DNA of 64,000 nucleotides from Micrococcales bacterium. Lineage in GTDB: Bacteria > Actinomycetota > Actinomycetes > S36-B12 > UBA10799. A program made the position numbers and the translations under genes. The stretch covers positions 372,001-436,000 of the forward strand of contig JADJCR010000003.1 in the NCBI GenBank assembly GCA_016703125.1, in the 5' to 3' direction. The notes beneath the pieces were generated by a model. The model searched no databases, was not told where the DNA came from, and saw only the letters and a list, made by a program, of their open reading frames with translations. Positions 26,771-35,675 of this stretch are shown in pieces (the first letter of the stretch is position 1; each line of letters begins with the position of its first letter).

Positions 26771-27906
26771 GCGCGTCGCTGGCCCCCACGGTGGTGACCC
26801 ATGCCGGGCGGCGCTTCGATGCCTGGATCCTGGTCTGCGCGGTGTCGCTGAGCCTCGTGGGCATCGCGATGGTCTACTCCACCACCTGGGTGCGGCTGAT
26901 CCGCGACGGCGATCCCGGTGGCTACTTCGCCTTCCGGCAGATCCTGTTCGTCATCCTTGGCGCCGTGGCGGCCTGGGTGGTCTACCGGCTGGACAGACCC
27001 GCGCTCATGGCATTGGCCGTGTTCGGGTACGCCGCCAGCGTCGCCGGACTCCTGGCGGTCCTCACACCGCTGGGCACGACCATCAACGGCACCCGGGCCT
27101 GGCTGACGCTGCCAGGGGGCTTCACCCTGCAGCCCGCGGAGTTCGCGAAGGTCTTCGTGGTGCTGCTCGCGGCCCTGTGGCTCTCGGACCGGCGGGGGAT
27201 GCGCGGGTTGGACGACCCCCCCGAGCCGCAGGCCGTGGTCGGCGTCCTGGCGGCCACCGGGGTGGTGGCCGGCCTGTTGCTGCTGCAGCCCGATCTGGGG
27301 TCGGCCCTGGTGACCGGGGCCGCGGTGCTGGGTGTGCTCTTCGTGGCGGGCGTGCGGGGCCGACTCCTGGTGGCATTGCTGGTGGCAGGCGCCCTCGGGG
27401 CGATCGGCGCGTATGCCGTCGGTGTCCTCGACGCCTACCAGGTGGCCCGGTTCACGGCCTTCCTCGATCCGGCTGCGGACCCGCAGGGAGTCGGCTACAA
27501 CGTCCAGCAGGCGCTCATCGCGATCGGCACCGGCGGCGTGCAGGGTCAGGGCCTGCTCGCCGGGGCGCACACCCAAGGTGCCTTCGTGCCCTACCAGTAC
27601 ACCGACTTCATCTTCTCGGCGGTCGGTGAGGAGCTCGGAATGCTCGGGGGGCTGCTGGTCATCACTGGGTTCCTGGTGCTGTTGCTGCGGGGGGTGTCCG
27701 CCGCGCAGCGCGCCGACCGCTTCGGAGCCCTGGTGGCCACCGGCATCGTCTGCTGGCTGGCCGCTCAGGGCTTCGAGAACCTCGGGATGAACGTCGGATT
27801 GCTGCCGGTCACCGGCGTGCCCCTGCCGTTCGTCTCCTATGGGGGTTCGAGCGTGATCGCCGCATGGATCGGGGTTGGCCTGCTCCTGCGGGTCTCGCGG
27901 CACTGA
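26767..27906 (+). CDS. rodA: RodA-type SEDS peptidoglycan glycosyltransferase
   Basis: 379 residues, about ten membrane helices. SEDS-family hallmarks: GTTINGTRAWLTLPGGFTLQPAEFAK near residue 100, the extracellular loop GVGYNVQQALIAIGTGG, GAHTQGAFVPYQYTDFIFS, and the C-terminal VTGVPLPFVSYGGSS. It polymerises lipid II for side-wall growth with PBP2. GTG 26767 overlaps the PBP2 stop (GTGA). Last gene of the mre cluster. A perfect 12-bp palindrome GGCAGGCCTGCC lies about 30 bp downstream. Confidence 0.93.
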   Translation: MSASLAPTVVTHAGRRFDAWILVCAVSLSLVGIAMVYSTTWVRLIRDGDPGGYFAFRQILFVILGAVAAWVVYRLDRPALMALAVFGYAASVAGLLAVLTPLGTTINGTRAWLTLPGGFTLQPAEFAKVFVVLLAALWLSDRRGMRGLDDPPEPQAVVGVLAATGVVAGLLLLQPDLGSALVTGAAVLGVLFVAGVRGRLLVALLVAGALGAIGAYAVGVLDAYQVARFTAFLDPAADPQGVGYNVQQALIAIGTGGVQGQGLLAGAHTQGAFVPYQYTDFIFSAVGEELGMLGGLLVITGFLVLLLRGVSAAQRADRFGALVATGIVCWLAAQGFENLGMNVGLLPVTGVPLPFVSYGGSSVIAAWIGVGLLLRVSRH

Positions 27907-27960
27907 TCCGGCCCGGACCCTGCGTTCGCGCCCCCGGCAGGCCTGCCTCACCCTGGAAGC

Positions 27961-28575
27961 ATGACCCCTGTGGATTTCTACTTCGACCCTGTCTGCCCGT
28001 GGGCCTGGATGACCTCCCGCTGGATGCTGGAGGTCGAGCAGGTGCGAGACGTCGAGGTGAACTGGCAGGTCATGTCCCTGTCGGTGCTCAACGAAGGCCG
28101 CGACCTGCCGGCGGAGTACCGCGACCTGCTCGACCGGGCCTGGGGCCCTGTGCGCGTCGTGATCGCGGCCGAGCAGGCTCACGGCCCGCAGATCGTCGGT
28201 CCCCTGTACACCGCACTGGGCACCGCGATCCACATCGACGCGACGAGCGACTACGACCTTGCCATCGCCAAGGCCCTGGCGGACGTGGGGCTTCCGGCTG
28301 ACCTCGCCGCGGCGGCGCACACCGACCGCCACGATGAGGCGCTGCGAGCCTCCCACCACCGTGGCATGGCGCCGGTGGGCCAGGACGTCGGCACGCCGGT
28401 CATCCACGTGCCGGGACCCGACGGGCAGATGATCGGCTTCTTCGGACCAGTCGTCTCCCCGGCACCCAAGGGTGAGGTGGCCGGGCGGTTGTGGGACGGC
28501 GTTCTGGCGGTCGCCGGGACGCCGGGCTTCTTCGAACTCAAGCGCAGCCGGGACGTCGAGCCGATCTTCGACTGA
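27961..28575 (+). CDS. DsbA-family protein, mycothiol-dependent reductase-like, CPWA active site
   Basis: 204 residues, thioredoxin fold with helical insertion. It closely resembles the actinobacterial Rv2466c (mycoredoxin-2-like) group: FYFDPVCPWAWMTSRWML at residues 6-23 and QVMSLSVLNEGRDLP. The active-site motif reads CPWA, so the second Cys of the usual CPWC is absent and only a monothiol mechanism would be possible. The cis-Pro segment GTPVIHV near residue 144 is intact. It stands alone between rodA and the radical-SAM gene. Confidence 0.8.
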   Translation: MTPVDFYFDPVCPWAWMTSRWMLEVEQVRDVEVNWQVMSLSVLNEGRDLPAEYRDLLDRAWGPVRVVIAAEQAHGPQIVGPLYTALGTAIHIDATSDYDLAIAKALADVGLPADLAAAAHTDRHDEALRASHHRGMAPVGQDVGTPVIHVPGPDGQMIGFFGPVVSPAPKGEVAGRLWDGVLAVAGTPGFFELKRSRDVEPIFD

Positions 28576-28625
28576 CGGCGGTGCGCCCCCGGGGTACGTG
28601 AACGGGCCCCGTGCCGCTCGTTTCG

Positions 28626-28631
28626 TACCCT
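28626..28631 (+). promoter_or_regulatory. -10 box TACCCT of the radical-SAM gene
   Basis: TACCCT ends six bases before GTG 28638. This supports that start over the upstream in-frame ATG-like extension. Confidence 0.5.
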
Positions 28632-28637
28632 GAGGGG

Positions 28638-30542
28638 GTGGAGTCCGTCTATCCCCGGCTGGAGAGAATCCTGCCGCTGGTTCGCAAGCCCATCCAGTAC
28701 GTGGGCGGTGAGCTGAACGCAACCCTGAAGCCGTGGGATGCGGTAGCGGTGCGGTGGGCGCTGATGTACCCGGACGCCTACGAGGTCGGCCTGCCCAACC
28801 AGGGCCTGCAGATCCTGTACGAAGTCCTCAACGAGCGCGACGATGTGCTCGCCGAGCGGACCTACGCCGTCTGGCCGGACATGGAAGCGCTGATGCGCGA
28901 GCACGCGATCCCGCAGTTCACCGTCGACTCCCATCGGCCTGTGGCGGCCTTCGACGTGCTGGGGGTGTCCTTCGCCACGGAACTGGGCTACACGAACCTG
29001 CTGACCGCGCTGGACCTCGCGGGCATCCCGCTGCACAGTGCCGACCGCACCGACGAGCACCCGCTGGTCATTGCCGGAGGGCACGCCGCGTTCAACCCGG
29101 AGCCGATCGCGGACTTCATCGATGTCGCCGTCGTGGGGGACGGTGAGCAGGCGGTGCTCGCGATCTCGGACATCATCGGTGACGCGAAGGCCGCCGGCCG
29201 GGCCACGCGCCGGGAGCTGCTGGACGCCATCGCCGCCGCCGGGGTGGCCTACGTCCCGTCGAAGTACGAGGTCTCCTACCTGCCCGATGGGCGCATCCAG
29301 CGCGTCACCCCTGCGGATGCAGCCACCCCGTGGCGCGTGGCCAAGCACACCGTCACCGACCTCGACGAGTGGCCGTACCCCAAGGCGCCGCTGGTGCCGC
29401 TGGCCGAGACGGTGCACGAGCGGGCCTCGGTGGAGATCTTCCGGGGATGCACGCGGGGGTGCCGGTTCTGCCAGGCCGGCATGATCACCCGGCCAGTGCG
29501 GGAGCGGTCGAAGGCCACCGTGGCCGACATGGTCCAGACGTCGCTGGCCGCGACCGGTTTCGAGGAAGCGGGGCTGCTGAGTCTGTCCAGTGCGGATCAC
29601 TCGGAGATCGGCGACATCGCCAAGGGGCTGGCCGACCTCTACGAGGGCACCAACACCGGCTTATCGCTGCCCTCGACCCGCGTCGATGCGTTCAACATCG
29701 ACCTGGCCAACGAGTTGTCGCGCAACGGCCGGCGCTCCGGGCTCACGTTCGCCCCGGAGGGCGGCAGCGAACGTATCCGCAAGGTCATCAACAAGATGGT
29801 CACGGAGGAGGACCTCATCCGCACGGTGGCAGCTGCGTACGCCGCCGGCTGGCGACAGGTCAAGCTCTACTTCATGTGCGGGCTGCCGACCGAGACCGAC
29901 GAGGACGTGCTGCAGATCGCCCGGATGGCCAAGGACGTGATCCGCACCGGGCGCGAGGTGTCGGGCCGCAAGGACATCCGCTGCACCGTTTCGATCGGCG
30001 GGTTCGTGCCGAAGCCGCACACCCCGTTCCAGTGGGCCGCGCAGCTCGGGTGGCAGCAGACGGACGCCCGTCTGGCGTTGCTGCGCGAGGCCATCCGGTC
30101 GGACCGGGAGCTCGGCCGGGCGATCGGTTTCCGCTACCACGACGGCCGGCCCGGCATCGTGGAGGGGCTGCTGGCCCGCGGTGATCGGCGCATCGGTTCG
30201 GTCATCGAACAGGTGTGGCGCGACGGCGGCCGGTTCGACGGGTGGAGCGAGTACTTCGACTTCGACCGGTGGATGGCCGCGGCGCAGGCCGTGGGGATCG
30301 ACGTGGACTGGTACACCACGCGGGAACGCGACCTGACCGAGGTGCTGCCCTGGGACCACATCGACTCCGGCTTGGACAAGGAATGGCTCTGGCAGGACTG
30401 GCAGGACGCGCTCGACGAGGTCGAGGTGGAGGACTGCCGGTGGTCTCCGTGCTTCGACTGCGGGGTTTGTGACCAGATGGGCACCGAGATCCAGGTCGGA
30501 CCCACCGAACGCCCGATCCTGCCCATCGTGGGAGTGTCCTGA
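28638..30542 (+). CDS. B12-binding/radical-SAM protein (TIGR03960 type)
   Basis: 634 residues. The N-terminal cobalamin-binding-like domain has YPDAYEVGLPNQGLQIL and VIAGGHAAFNPEPIADFIDV. The radical-SAM cluster Cys are in FRGCTRGCRFCQAG near residue 270. The C-terminal extension has Cys-rich CRWSPCFDCGVCDQMG. This protein is almost always followed by a DUF2344 partner and RNase E/G, as here. A tRNA or rRNA modification role is suspected but unproven. GTG 28638 gives the conserved start (MESVYPRLERILP). Confidence 0.88.
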   Translation: MESVYPRLERILPLVRKPIQYVGGELNATLKPWDAVAVRWALMYPDAYEVGLPNQGLQILYEVLNERDDVLAERTYAVWPDMEALMREHAIPQFTVDSHRPVAAFDVLGVSFATELGYTNLLTALDLAGIPLHSADRTDEHPLVIAGGHAAFNPEPIADFIDVAVVGDGEQAVLAISDIIGDAKAAGRATRRELLDAIAAAGVAYVPSKYEVSYLPDGRIQRVTPADAATPWRVAKHTVTDLDEWPYPKAPLVPLAETVHERASVEIFRGCTRGCRFCQAGMITRPVRERSKATVADMVQTSLAATGFEEAGLLSLSSADHSEIGDIAKGLADLYEGTNTGLSLPSTRVDAFNIDLANELSRNGRRSGLTFAPEGGSERIRKVINKMVTEEDLIRTVAAAYAAGWRQVKLYFMCGLPTETDEDVLQIARMAKDVIRTGREVSGRKDIRCTVSIGGFVPKPHTPFQWAAQLGWQQTDARLALLREAIRSDRELGRAIGFRYHDGRPGIVEGLLARGDRRIGSVIEQVWRDGGRFDGWSEYFDFDRWMAAAQAVGIDVDWYTTRERDLTEVLPWDHIDSGLDKEWLWQDWQDALDEVEVEDCRWSPCFDCGVCDQMGTEIQVGPTERPILPIVGVS

Positions 30543-31225
30543 TGGCCGGGCGCACCCCGGACCGTGAGTACATCCCGCCGGTTCAGACCCTGCAGGTGCG
30601 TTACGCCAAGCGCGGTCGGATGCGGTTCGCCTCCCACCGCGACTTCCAGCGGGCGTGGGAGCGTGCATTGCGCCGCACCCGGATCCCCATGGCCTATTCC
30701 GCGGGTTTCTCGCCGCATCCCAAGGTGTCGTACGCCGGCGCCGCGCCCACCGGTGCGGCCAGCGAGGCCGAGTTCCTGGAATTCAGCGTGGTGCGGGCCA
30801 TCGACCCGGATGTCGCCCGGGCGGCTCTCGACGCGGCTCTGCCGGACGGTCTGGACGTGGTGGCCATCGAACCGTCGGCCGGGCCGCTGTCGGACAGGCT
30901 GCGTGCGAGCCGCTGGCGGATCGAGTGGTCCGGCGACGTGCGGGCGGCGGTCGCGGCGTTCGGGGCCAGCACCAGCGTCGAGGTCGAACGGATCACCAAG
31001 GCCGGGCGGCGCACTATCGACGTGCGGGCACTCTGCTCTGACCTATCGGTGCCGCAGCCCGGGGTGCTCGAGGTCACCGTGGCCCACGCCGAGCCGACGC
31101 CGCGGCCTGCCGAGGTGGTGAGCGCCATCCGGTCGGTCTTCCCGGAGTTGCCCGACGAGCCGGTGCTCGCGACCAGGCTGGTCCAGGGCGTGCCCGGTGA
31201 CACAGGGGTCCGGGCGCCCTTCTGA
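30542..31225 (+). CDS. DUF2344 / TIGR03936 protein, radical-SAM partner
   Basis: 227 residues. Family signature near the N-terminus: QVRYAKRGRMRFASHRDF, then PMAYSAGFSPHPKVSYA. In some bacteria this domain is fused to the upstream radical-SAM protein, which supports a shared job of unknown nature. The ATG overlaps the previous stop (TGATG), so the two are translationally coupled. The C-terminal half is less conserved and has no motif I recognise. Confidence 0.88.
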   Translation: MAGRTPDREYIPPVQTLQVRYAKRGRMRFASHRDFQRAWERALRRTRIPMAYSAGFSPHPKVSYAGAAPTGAASEAEFLEFSVVRAIDPDVARAALDAALPDGLDVVAIEPSAGPLSDRLRASRWRIEWSGDVRAAVAAFGASTSVEVERITKAGRRTIDVRALCSDLSVPQPGVLEVTVAHAEPTPRPAEVVSAIRSVFPELPDEPVLATRLVQGVPGDTGVRAPF

Positions 31226-31497
31226 GCTGACGAAGACGGGTCACCGTGCGTGATCGGGGCTCTACGCAGCGCTCATGTGCGATACTGCCGGTAGTCGGGA
31301 GCCGATCGGAGCCCGACCGGTGACCGGATCTGCTGCCCGGGCGCATCGCGCCTTATGTGTGCGGCACACAGTCACCGCCGAATGGAAGCTTTGTGTTCGG
31401 TCGCGGCCGAACACCTACGAGTGGGTCCGGAGGATTCGCGCGCGAAGGGCGTAGGAGCCCGCGCGCCGATTCTGAGGACCCGGATCGGGAGTACCCG
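31226..31497 (+). promoter_or_regulatory. structured 5' region of the RNase E/G gene
   Basis: 272 bases without a gene. It holds three clear inverted repeats: GTCGGG/CCCGAC at 31294-31299 and 31312-31317; TGTGTG/CACACA at 31356-31361 and 31365-31370; and a perfect GTGTTCGG/CCGAACAC at 31393-31400 and 31407-31414. GATACT at 31281-31286 is a weak -10 candidate. RNase E in E. coli controls its own mRNA through leader hairpins. A similar role here is inference. Confidence 0.5.
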
Positions 31498-33651
31498 ATG
31501 GACGATGAGGTCCAGGACAGCGAGCAGTTCAGCGACGGTGGCGAGCGTGCCCGTCGGCGCCGTCGGGCAGCCGGCCGGCCGGCCGGACCGCCCCAGCCCC
31601 ACCCGCACGAGGCACCGGAGATCCCGGCGGACGAGGAACCGGTGGTGCAGGTGGACCAGGCGCCGGAGACCCCGGCGAACCAGGTGCCGGAGTCAGCAGA
31701 GGGCCAGGTGCCGGAGACCCCGGTGACCGAGCCGCCGGCGCTCGAGGCGCCACAGTCCGATGAGGACGGGTCCCGGGACCTCGTGGTGCCGGACGTGAGC
31801 ATGACCGACCCCTTCCACGTGGGCCCGCTCGAGTCACAGCCGGAACCCGAGGTCGAGACCGACGAGGTGTTCGAACTCGACGAGGACGAGCCGATCATGG
31901 CCACGGCCTTCTTCCTGGCCCCGGAGATCGAAATCGAAGAGGTCGACACCGAACCTGTGCCGGCGCGCTCCCGCCAGCGCGGCAAGAAGAGGCCGCCGCG
32001 CGATGACGACGGGGGTCAGGGTGACGCGAAGGCCGAGCCGGCCGCCGAGGCCGAGACCGAGGCGGAGGAGTCCAGCGGTGACGACGAGGGTGCCGGCAGC
32101 AAACGTCGTCGTCGTCGGCGCCGCCGTGGCGGGGGCGGGGAGACTGCCGACGAGGAGACTGGTACTAAGGACGAAGTCACGTCGGTGAAGGGCTCCACCC
32201 GACTGGAGGCCAAGCGGCAGCGCCGGCGGGAGGGTCGCGATGCCGGCCGTCGCCGTTCCCCCATCGTCACCGAGGCCGAATTCCTCGCCCGCCGGGAGAG
32301 CGTCGACCGGGTCATGGTCGTGCGGGGGATGGACGACCGCACCCAGATCGCGGTGCTGGAGGACAAGATCCTCGTGGAGCACTACGTCACCCGCGAACGC
32401 AATGCGAGCATGATCGGCAACGTCTACCTGGGCAAGGTGCAGAACGTGCTGCCGTCGATGGAGGCGGCCTTCGTCGATATCGGCCGGGGCCGCAACGCGG
32501 TGCTCTACGCTGGCGAGGTGAACTGGGAAGGGGCCGGGCTCGAGGGCCAGCCCAAGCGCATCGAGCTGGCCATGCAGCCTGGCGACACTGTGCTCGTGCA
32601 GGTGACCAAGGACCCGGTTGGGCACAAGGGCGCCCGCCTCACCAGTCAGATCTCGCTGCCGGGCCGGTACCTGGTCTATGTGCCCAACGGCAGGATGACC
32701 GGCATCAGCCGCAAACTGCCCGACAAGGAGCGCAGCCGGCTCAAGAAGGCGCTGCGCGCGGCCCTGCCCGAGGATGCCGGGGTCATCGTGCGCACCGCGG
32801 CGGAGGGTGCCACCGAAGAGCAGTTGGCCTCGGACGTGGCCAGGCTGTCAGCGCAGTGGGAGAGCATCACCGAGAAGACCCAGACGGCCAAGTCGCCGTC
32901 GCCGTTGTACTCCGAGCCGGATCTGGCCATCCGCGTGGTGCGCGACATCTTCAACGAGGACTTCAGCGAGTTGATCGTGTCCGGTGCCCAGGCGCAGGAC
33001 ACCATCGAGGAGTACGTGGGCTGGGTGGCCCCGGAACTCAAGGACCGTGTGAAGCGCTGGACCGACGCCGAGGACGTCTTCAGCGCCTACCGGGTCGACG
33101 AGCAGATCACGAAGGCGCTCGACCGGAAGGTCCTGCTGCCCAGCGGCGGGTCCCTGGTCATCGACCGGACCGAGGCGATGACCGTGGTCGACGTCAACAC
33201 CGGTCGCTTCGTGGGGCAGGGAGGCAACCTGGAGGAGACGGTCACGCGCAACAACCTCGAGGCGGCCGAGGAGGTCGTGCGGCAACTGCGCCTGCGCGAC
33301 GTCGGCGGGATCATCGTCGTGGACTTCATCGACATGGTCCTGGAGTCCAACCGGGACCTGGTCGTCCGGCGGCTCGTGGAGTGCCTGGGCCGTGACCGGA
33401 CCAAGCACCAGGTCGCTGAGATCACCTCAATGGGGCTCGTGCAGATGACCCGCAAGCGCATCGGTCAGGGCCTGCTCGAGACGTTCAGCGAGCCGTGCGA
33501 GCACTGCAACGGCCGCGGCGTGCGGGTTCAGACCGAACCGGTGGGCTCGCGGCGCAGGCGCCCGCCGGGGCCGATCCCGGGGGCGCCGACGAACTCGTCG
33601 AAGCCCGAGGACGCACCCGCCGAGCCGGAGGGCGTCGCCGAGAACGGCTGA
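31498..33651 (+). CDS. rne: ribonuclease E/G
   Basis: 717 residues. The first ~270 are disordered: acidic Pro-rich with QVPE-type repeats (QVPESAEG, QVPETPVTE), then an Arg-rich block (KRRRRRRRRGGGG), as in actinobacterial RNase E. The catalytic core has the S1 domain (NVYLGKVQNVLPSMEAAFVD near residue 315), the DNase-I-like active site in VVDVNTGRF with the two metal-binding Asp (second in VDFIDM), and the zinc-link CEHCNGRG near residue 665. It initiates mRNA decay and processes rRNA. ATG 31498 is the first plausible start after the structured leader. Confidence 0.93.
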   Translation: MDDEVQDSEQFSDGGERARRRRRAAGRPAGPPQPHPHEAPEIPADEEPVVQVDQAPETPANQVPESAEGQVPETPVTEPPALEAPQSDEDGSRDLVVPDVSMTDPFHVGPLESQPEPEVETDEVFELDEDEPIMATAFFLAPEIEIEEVDTEPVPARSRQRGKKRPPRDDDGGQGDAKAEPAAEAETEAEESSGDDEGAGSKRRRRRRRRGGGGETADEETGTKDEVTSVKGSTRLEAKRQRRREGRDAGRRRSPIVTEAEFLARRESVDRVMVVRGMDDRTQIAVLEDKILVEHYVTRERNASMIGNVYLGKVQNVLPSMEAAFVDIGRGRNAVLYAGEVNWEGAGLEGQPKRIELAMQPGDTVLVQVTKDPVGHKGARLTSQISLPGRYLVYVPNGRMTGISRKLPDKERSRLKKALRAALPEDAGVIVRTAAEGATEEQLASDVARLSAQWESITEKTQTAKSPSPLYSEPDLAIRVVRDIFNEDFSELIVSGAQAQDTIEEYVGWVAPELKDRVKRWTDAEDVFSAYRVDEQITKALDRKVLLPSGGSLVIDRTEAMTVVDVNTGRFVGQGGNLEETVTRNNLEAAEEVVRQLRLRDVGGIIVVDFIDMVLESNRDLVVRRLVECLGRDRTKHQVAEITSMGLVQMTRKRIGQGLLETFSEPCEHCNGRGVRVQTEPVGSRRRRPPGPIPGAPTNSSKPEDAPAEPEGVAENG

Positions 33652-33660
33652 GGGGGCGCG

Positions 33661-33690
33661 TTGCCCTGCGGAGGGCGCATCGCGTACCCT
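33661..33690 (+). promoter_or_regulatory. promoter of rplU-rpmA
   Basis: -35 TTGCCC (33661-33666) and -10 TACCCT (33685-33690) with an 18-bp spacer, giving a leader of about 70 bases before rplU. It is one of the best two-box promoters in the window. Confidence 0.6.
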
Positions 33691-33767
33691 GATGAGGTGC
33701 GCTTCTCGCGCGCATTCCCTCGTGCCTTGTGCCGGAGGGTCACCATGAACGTTGAAGGAGCTAGGGC

Positions 33768-34085
33768 GTGTACGCGATCGTGCGGACCAGTGGTCACCAG
33801 GAGAAGGTGGCTGTTGGCGATGAGCTGCTGTTGAACCGAGTGACCGGCGAGCCCGGCGCTGCGGTGGAATTGGCCCCCGTCCTGCTCGTCGTCGACGGTG
33901 ACAACGTGACCTCCGACCCCAGCACGCTGTCGGGCGCGAAGGTCACCGCCGAGGTGGTCGAGCACCGCCGAGGCCCCAAGATCGACATCCAGAAGTACAA
34001 GAACAAGACCGGCTACCGCCGCCGCCAGGGTCACCGTCAGGAGCAGACCGTGGTGAAGGTGACCGGCATCGAGTTGGGAGCCTGA
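33768..34085 (+). CDS. rplU: 50S ribosomal protein L21
   Basis: 105 residues. MYAIVRTSGHQEKVAVGDEL and the basic C-terminal KYKNKTGYRRRQGHRQ are diagnostic; the latter binds 23S rRNA. The GTG start has GAAGGAG ten bases upstream. It is followed four bases later by rpmA, the universal L21-L27 pair, and then obgE. Confidence 0.97.
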   Translation: MYAIVRTSGHQEKVAVGDELLLNRVTGEPGAAVELAPVLLVVDGDNVTSDPSTLSGAKVTAEVVEHRRGPKIDIQKYKNKTGYRRRQGHRQEQTVVKVTGIELGA

Positions 34086-34089
34086 CCTC

Positions 34090-34338
34090 ATGGCACACAA
34101 GAAGGGTGCAGCCAGCACCAGGAACGGCCGCGACTCCAACGCCCAGCGCCTCGGTGTCAAGCGCTTCGGTGGCCAGGAGGTCAACGCCGGCGAGATCCTC
34201 GTCCGTCAGCGCGGCACCCACTTCCACCCCGGCGACAACGTCGGCATCGGCAAGGACGACACCCTGTTCGCCCTGACCGCAGGGACCGTGGACTTCGGCA
34301 CCAAGCGCGGTCGCCGGGTCGTCAACGTCCTGGCCTGA
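34090..34338 (+). CDS. rpmA: 50S ribosomal protein L27
   Basis: 82 residues. MAHKKGAASTRNGRDSNAQR is the flexible N-terminal tail that reaches the peptidyl-transferase centre. It starts directly with AHKKG, so it lacks the cleavable N-terminal extension of some Firmicutes. GTRFH-type motif is present as GTHFHPG. Co-transcribed with rplU. Confidence 0.97.
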   Translation: MAHKKGAASTRNGRDSNAQRLGVKRFGGQEVNAGEILVRQRGTHFHPGDNVGIGKDDTLFALTAGTVDFGTKRGRRVVNVLA

Positions 34339-34349
34339 AGCCGTCCGCG

Positions 34350-35675
34350 GTGACGACTTTCGTTGACCGCGTCCTGATCCACGCATACGCCGGGGACGGC
34401 GGCCACGGGTGCGCCTCGATCCACCGCGAGAAGTTCAAACCCCTCGGTGGGCCTGATGGCGGCAATGGTGGCCGCGGTGGCGACGTGGTGCTCCTGGTCG
34501 ATCCCAATGTGAACAGCCTGCTGGACGTGCATCATCATCCCCACCGGCGAGCCGGTAGCGGTCAGCCCGGACAGGGTGGGCACCGCAACGGCGCGTGGGG
34601 CGGCGACCTGGTGGTGCCGGTACCGCCGGGCACCGTGGTCCAGACGCCGGCCGGCGATGTGCTCGCGGATCTGCTGGCGCCGGGCGAGCGTTTCGTGCTG
34701 GCGGCCGGGGGCCATGGCGGTCTGGGGAATGCTTCGCTGGCGAGTCGCCGGCGCAAGGCGCCAGGTTTCGCGCTGCTGGGTGAACCGGGCGAGCAGACCG
34801 ACGCGGTCCTCGAACTCAAGACGGTGGCCGACGTCGGTCTCATCGGCTATCCGAGTGCGGGCAAGTCGAGTCTGGTCTCCGCGTTGTCCGCTGCGAAGCC
34901 CAAGGTGGCCGACTACCCGTTCACGACGCTGACCCCCCACCTGGGGGTGGTGTCGATCGCGGGCACGACCTTCACCGTCGCCGACGTCCCCGGACTGATC
35001 CCCGGTGCCAGCCAGGGCAAGGGCCTCGGGCACGAGTTCCTGCGCCACGTGCAGCGGTGCAGTGCCCTGGTCCACGTGCTGGACTGCGCGACGTTCGAGA
35101 GCGACCGCGACCCGGTGGCCGATCTCGAGGTCATCGAGCAGGAACTCCTCGCCTTCGACCCGGAACTGGCGGGACGTCCCCGACTGGTGGCTTTGAACAA
35201 GGTCGACGTCCCGGACGGCCGGGAGATGGCCGATATGGTGGCGGATTCCCTGCGCGAGCGTGGCTACGAAGTCCATCCCATCTCCGCGGTCACGCACGAA
35301 GGGCTGCCGGCGCTGACGTATGCGATGTTGCGCCTGGTGCTCGCAGACCGTGCCCTGCGTCCCGAACCCGAGGCCCGGGTGGTACTGCGCCCGCAGCCCG
35401 TCACGGGTCCCGACTTCGACGTGCGCACGCAGGGGGAGGCCTTCCGGGTGTTGGGCACCAAGCCGCACCGCTGGGTACGGCAGACCGACTTCAGCAACGA
35501 GGAGGCGGTGCGCTACCTGGCTGACCGGCTGGCCAAACTCGGGGTGGAGGACCGGCTGGCCGAACTCGGCGCCGTCGAAGGGTCGACCGTGATCATCGGC
35601 CCGGAGGACGACGCGGTGGTCTTCGACTGGGTTCCCTCGGTGGACCGGGTGGTTGCCGAGGAGGACGAACAGTGA
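34350..35675 (+). CDS. obgE: Obg-family GTPase (CgtA)
   Basis: 441 residues. Gly-rich Obg fold at the N-terminus (GGPDGGNGGRGGDV), G domain with GYPSAGKSSL (G1) near residue 168, DVPG (G3), NKVD (G4) near residue 285, and an actinobacterial C-terminal OCT domain from about residue 350. Couples GTP state to late 50S assembly. The start is GTG at 34350, 11 bases after rpmA. The stop overlaps the proB ATG (TGATG). Confidence 0.95.
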   Translation: MTTFVDRVLIHAYAGDGGHGCASIHREKFKPLGGPDGGNGGRGGDVVLLVDPNVNSLLDVHHHPHRRAGSGQPGQGGHRNGAWGGDLVVPVPPGTVVQTPAGDVLADLLAPGERFVLAAGGHGGLGNASLASRRRKAPGFALLGEPGEQTDAVLELKTVADVGLIGYPSAGKSSLVSALSAAKPKVADYPFTTLTPHLGVVSIAGTTFTVADVPGLIPGASQGKGLGHEFLRHVQRCSALVHVLDCATFESDRDPVADLEVIEQELLAFDPELAGRPRLVALNKVDVPDGREMADMVADSLRERGYEVHPISAVTHEGLPALTYAMLRLVLADRALRPEPEARVVLRPQPVTGPDFDVRTQGEAFRVLGTKPHRWVRQTDFSNEEAVRYLADRLAKLGVEDRLAELGAVEGSTVIIGPEDDAVVFDWVPSVDRVVAEEDEQ

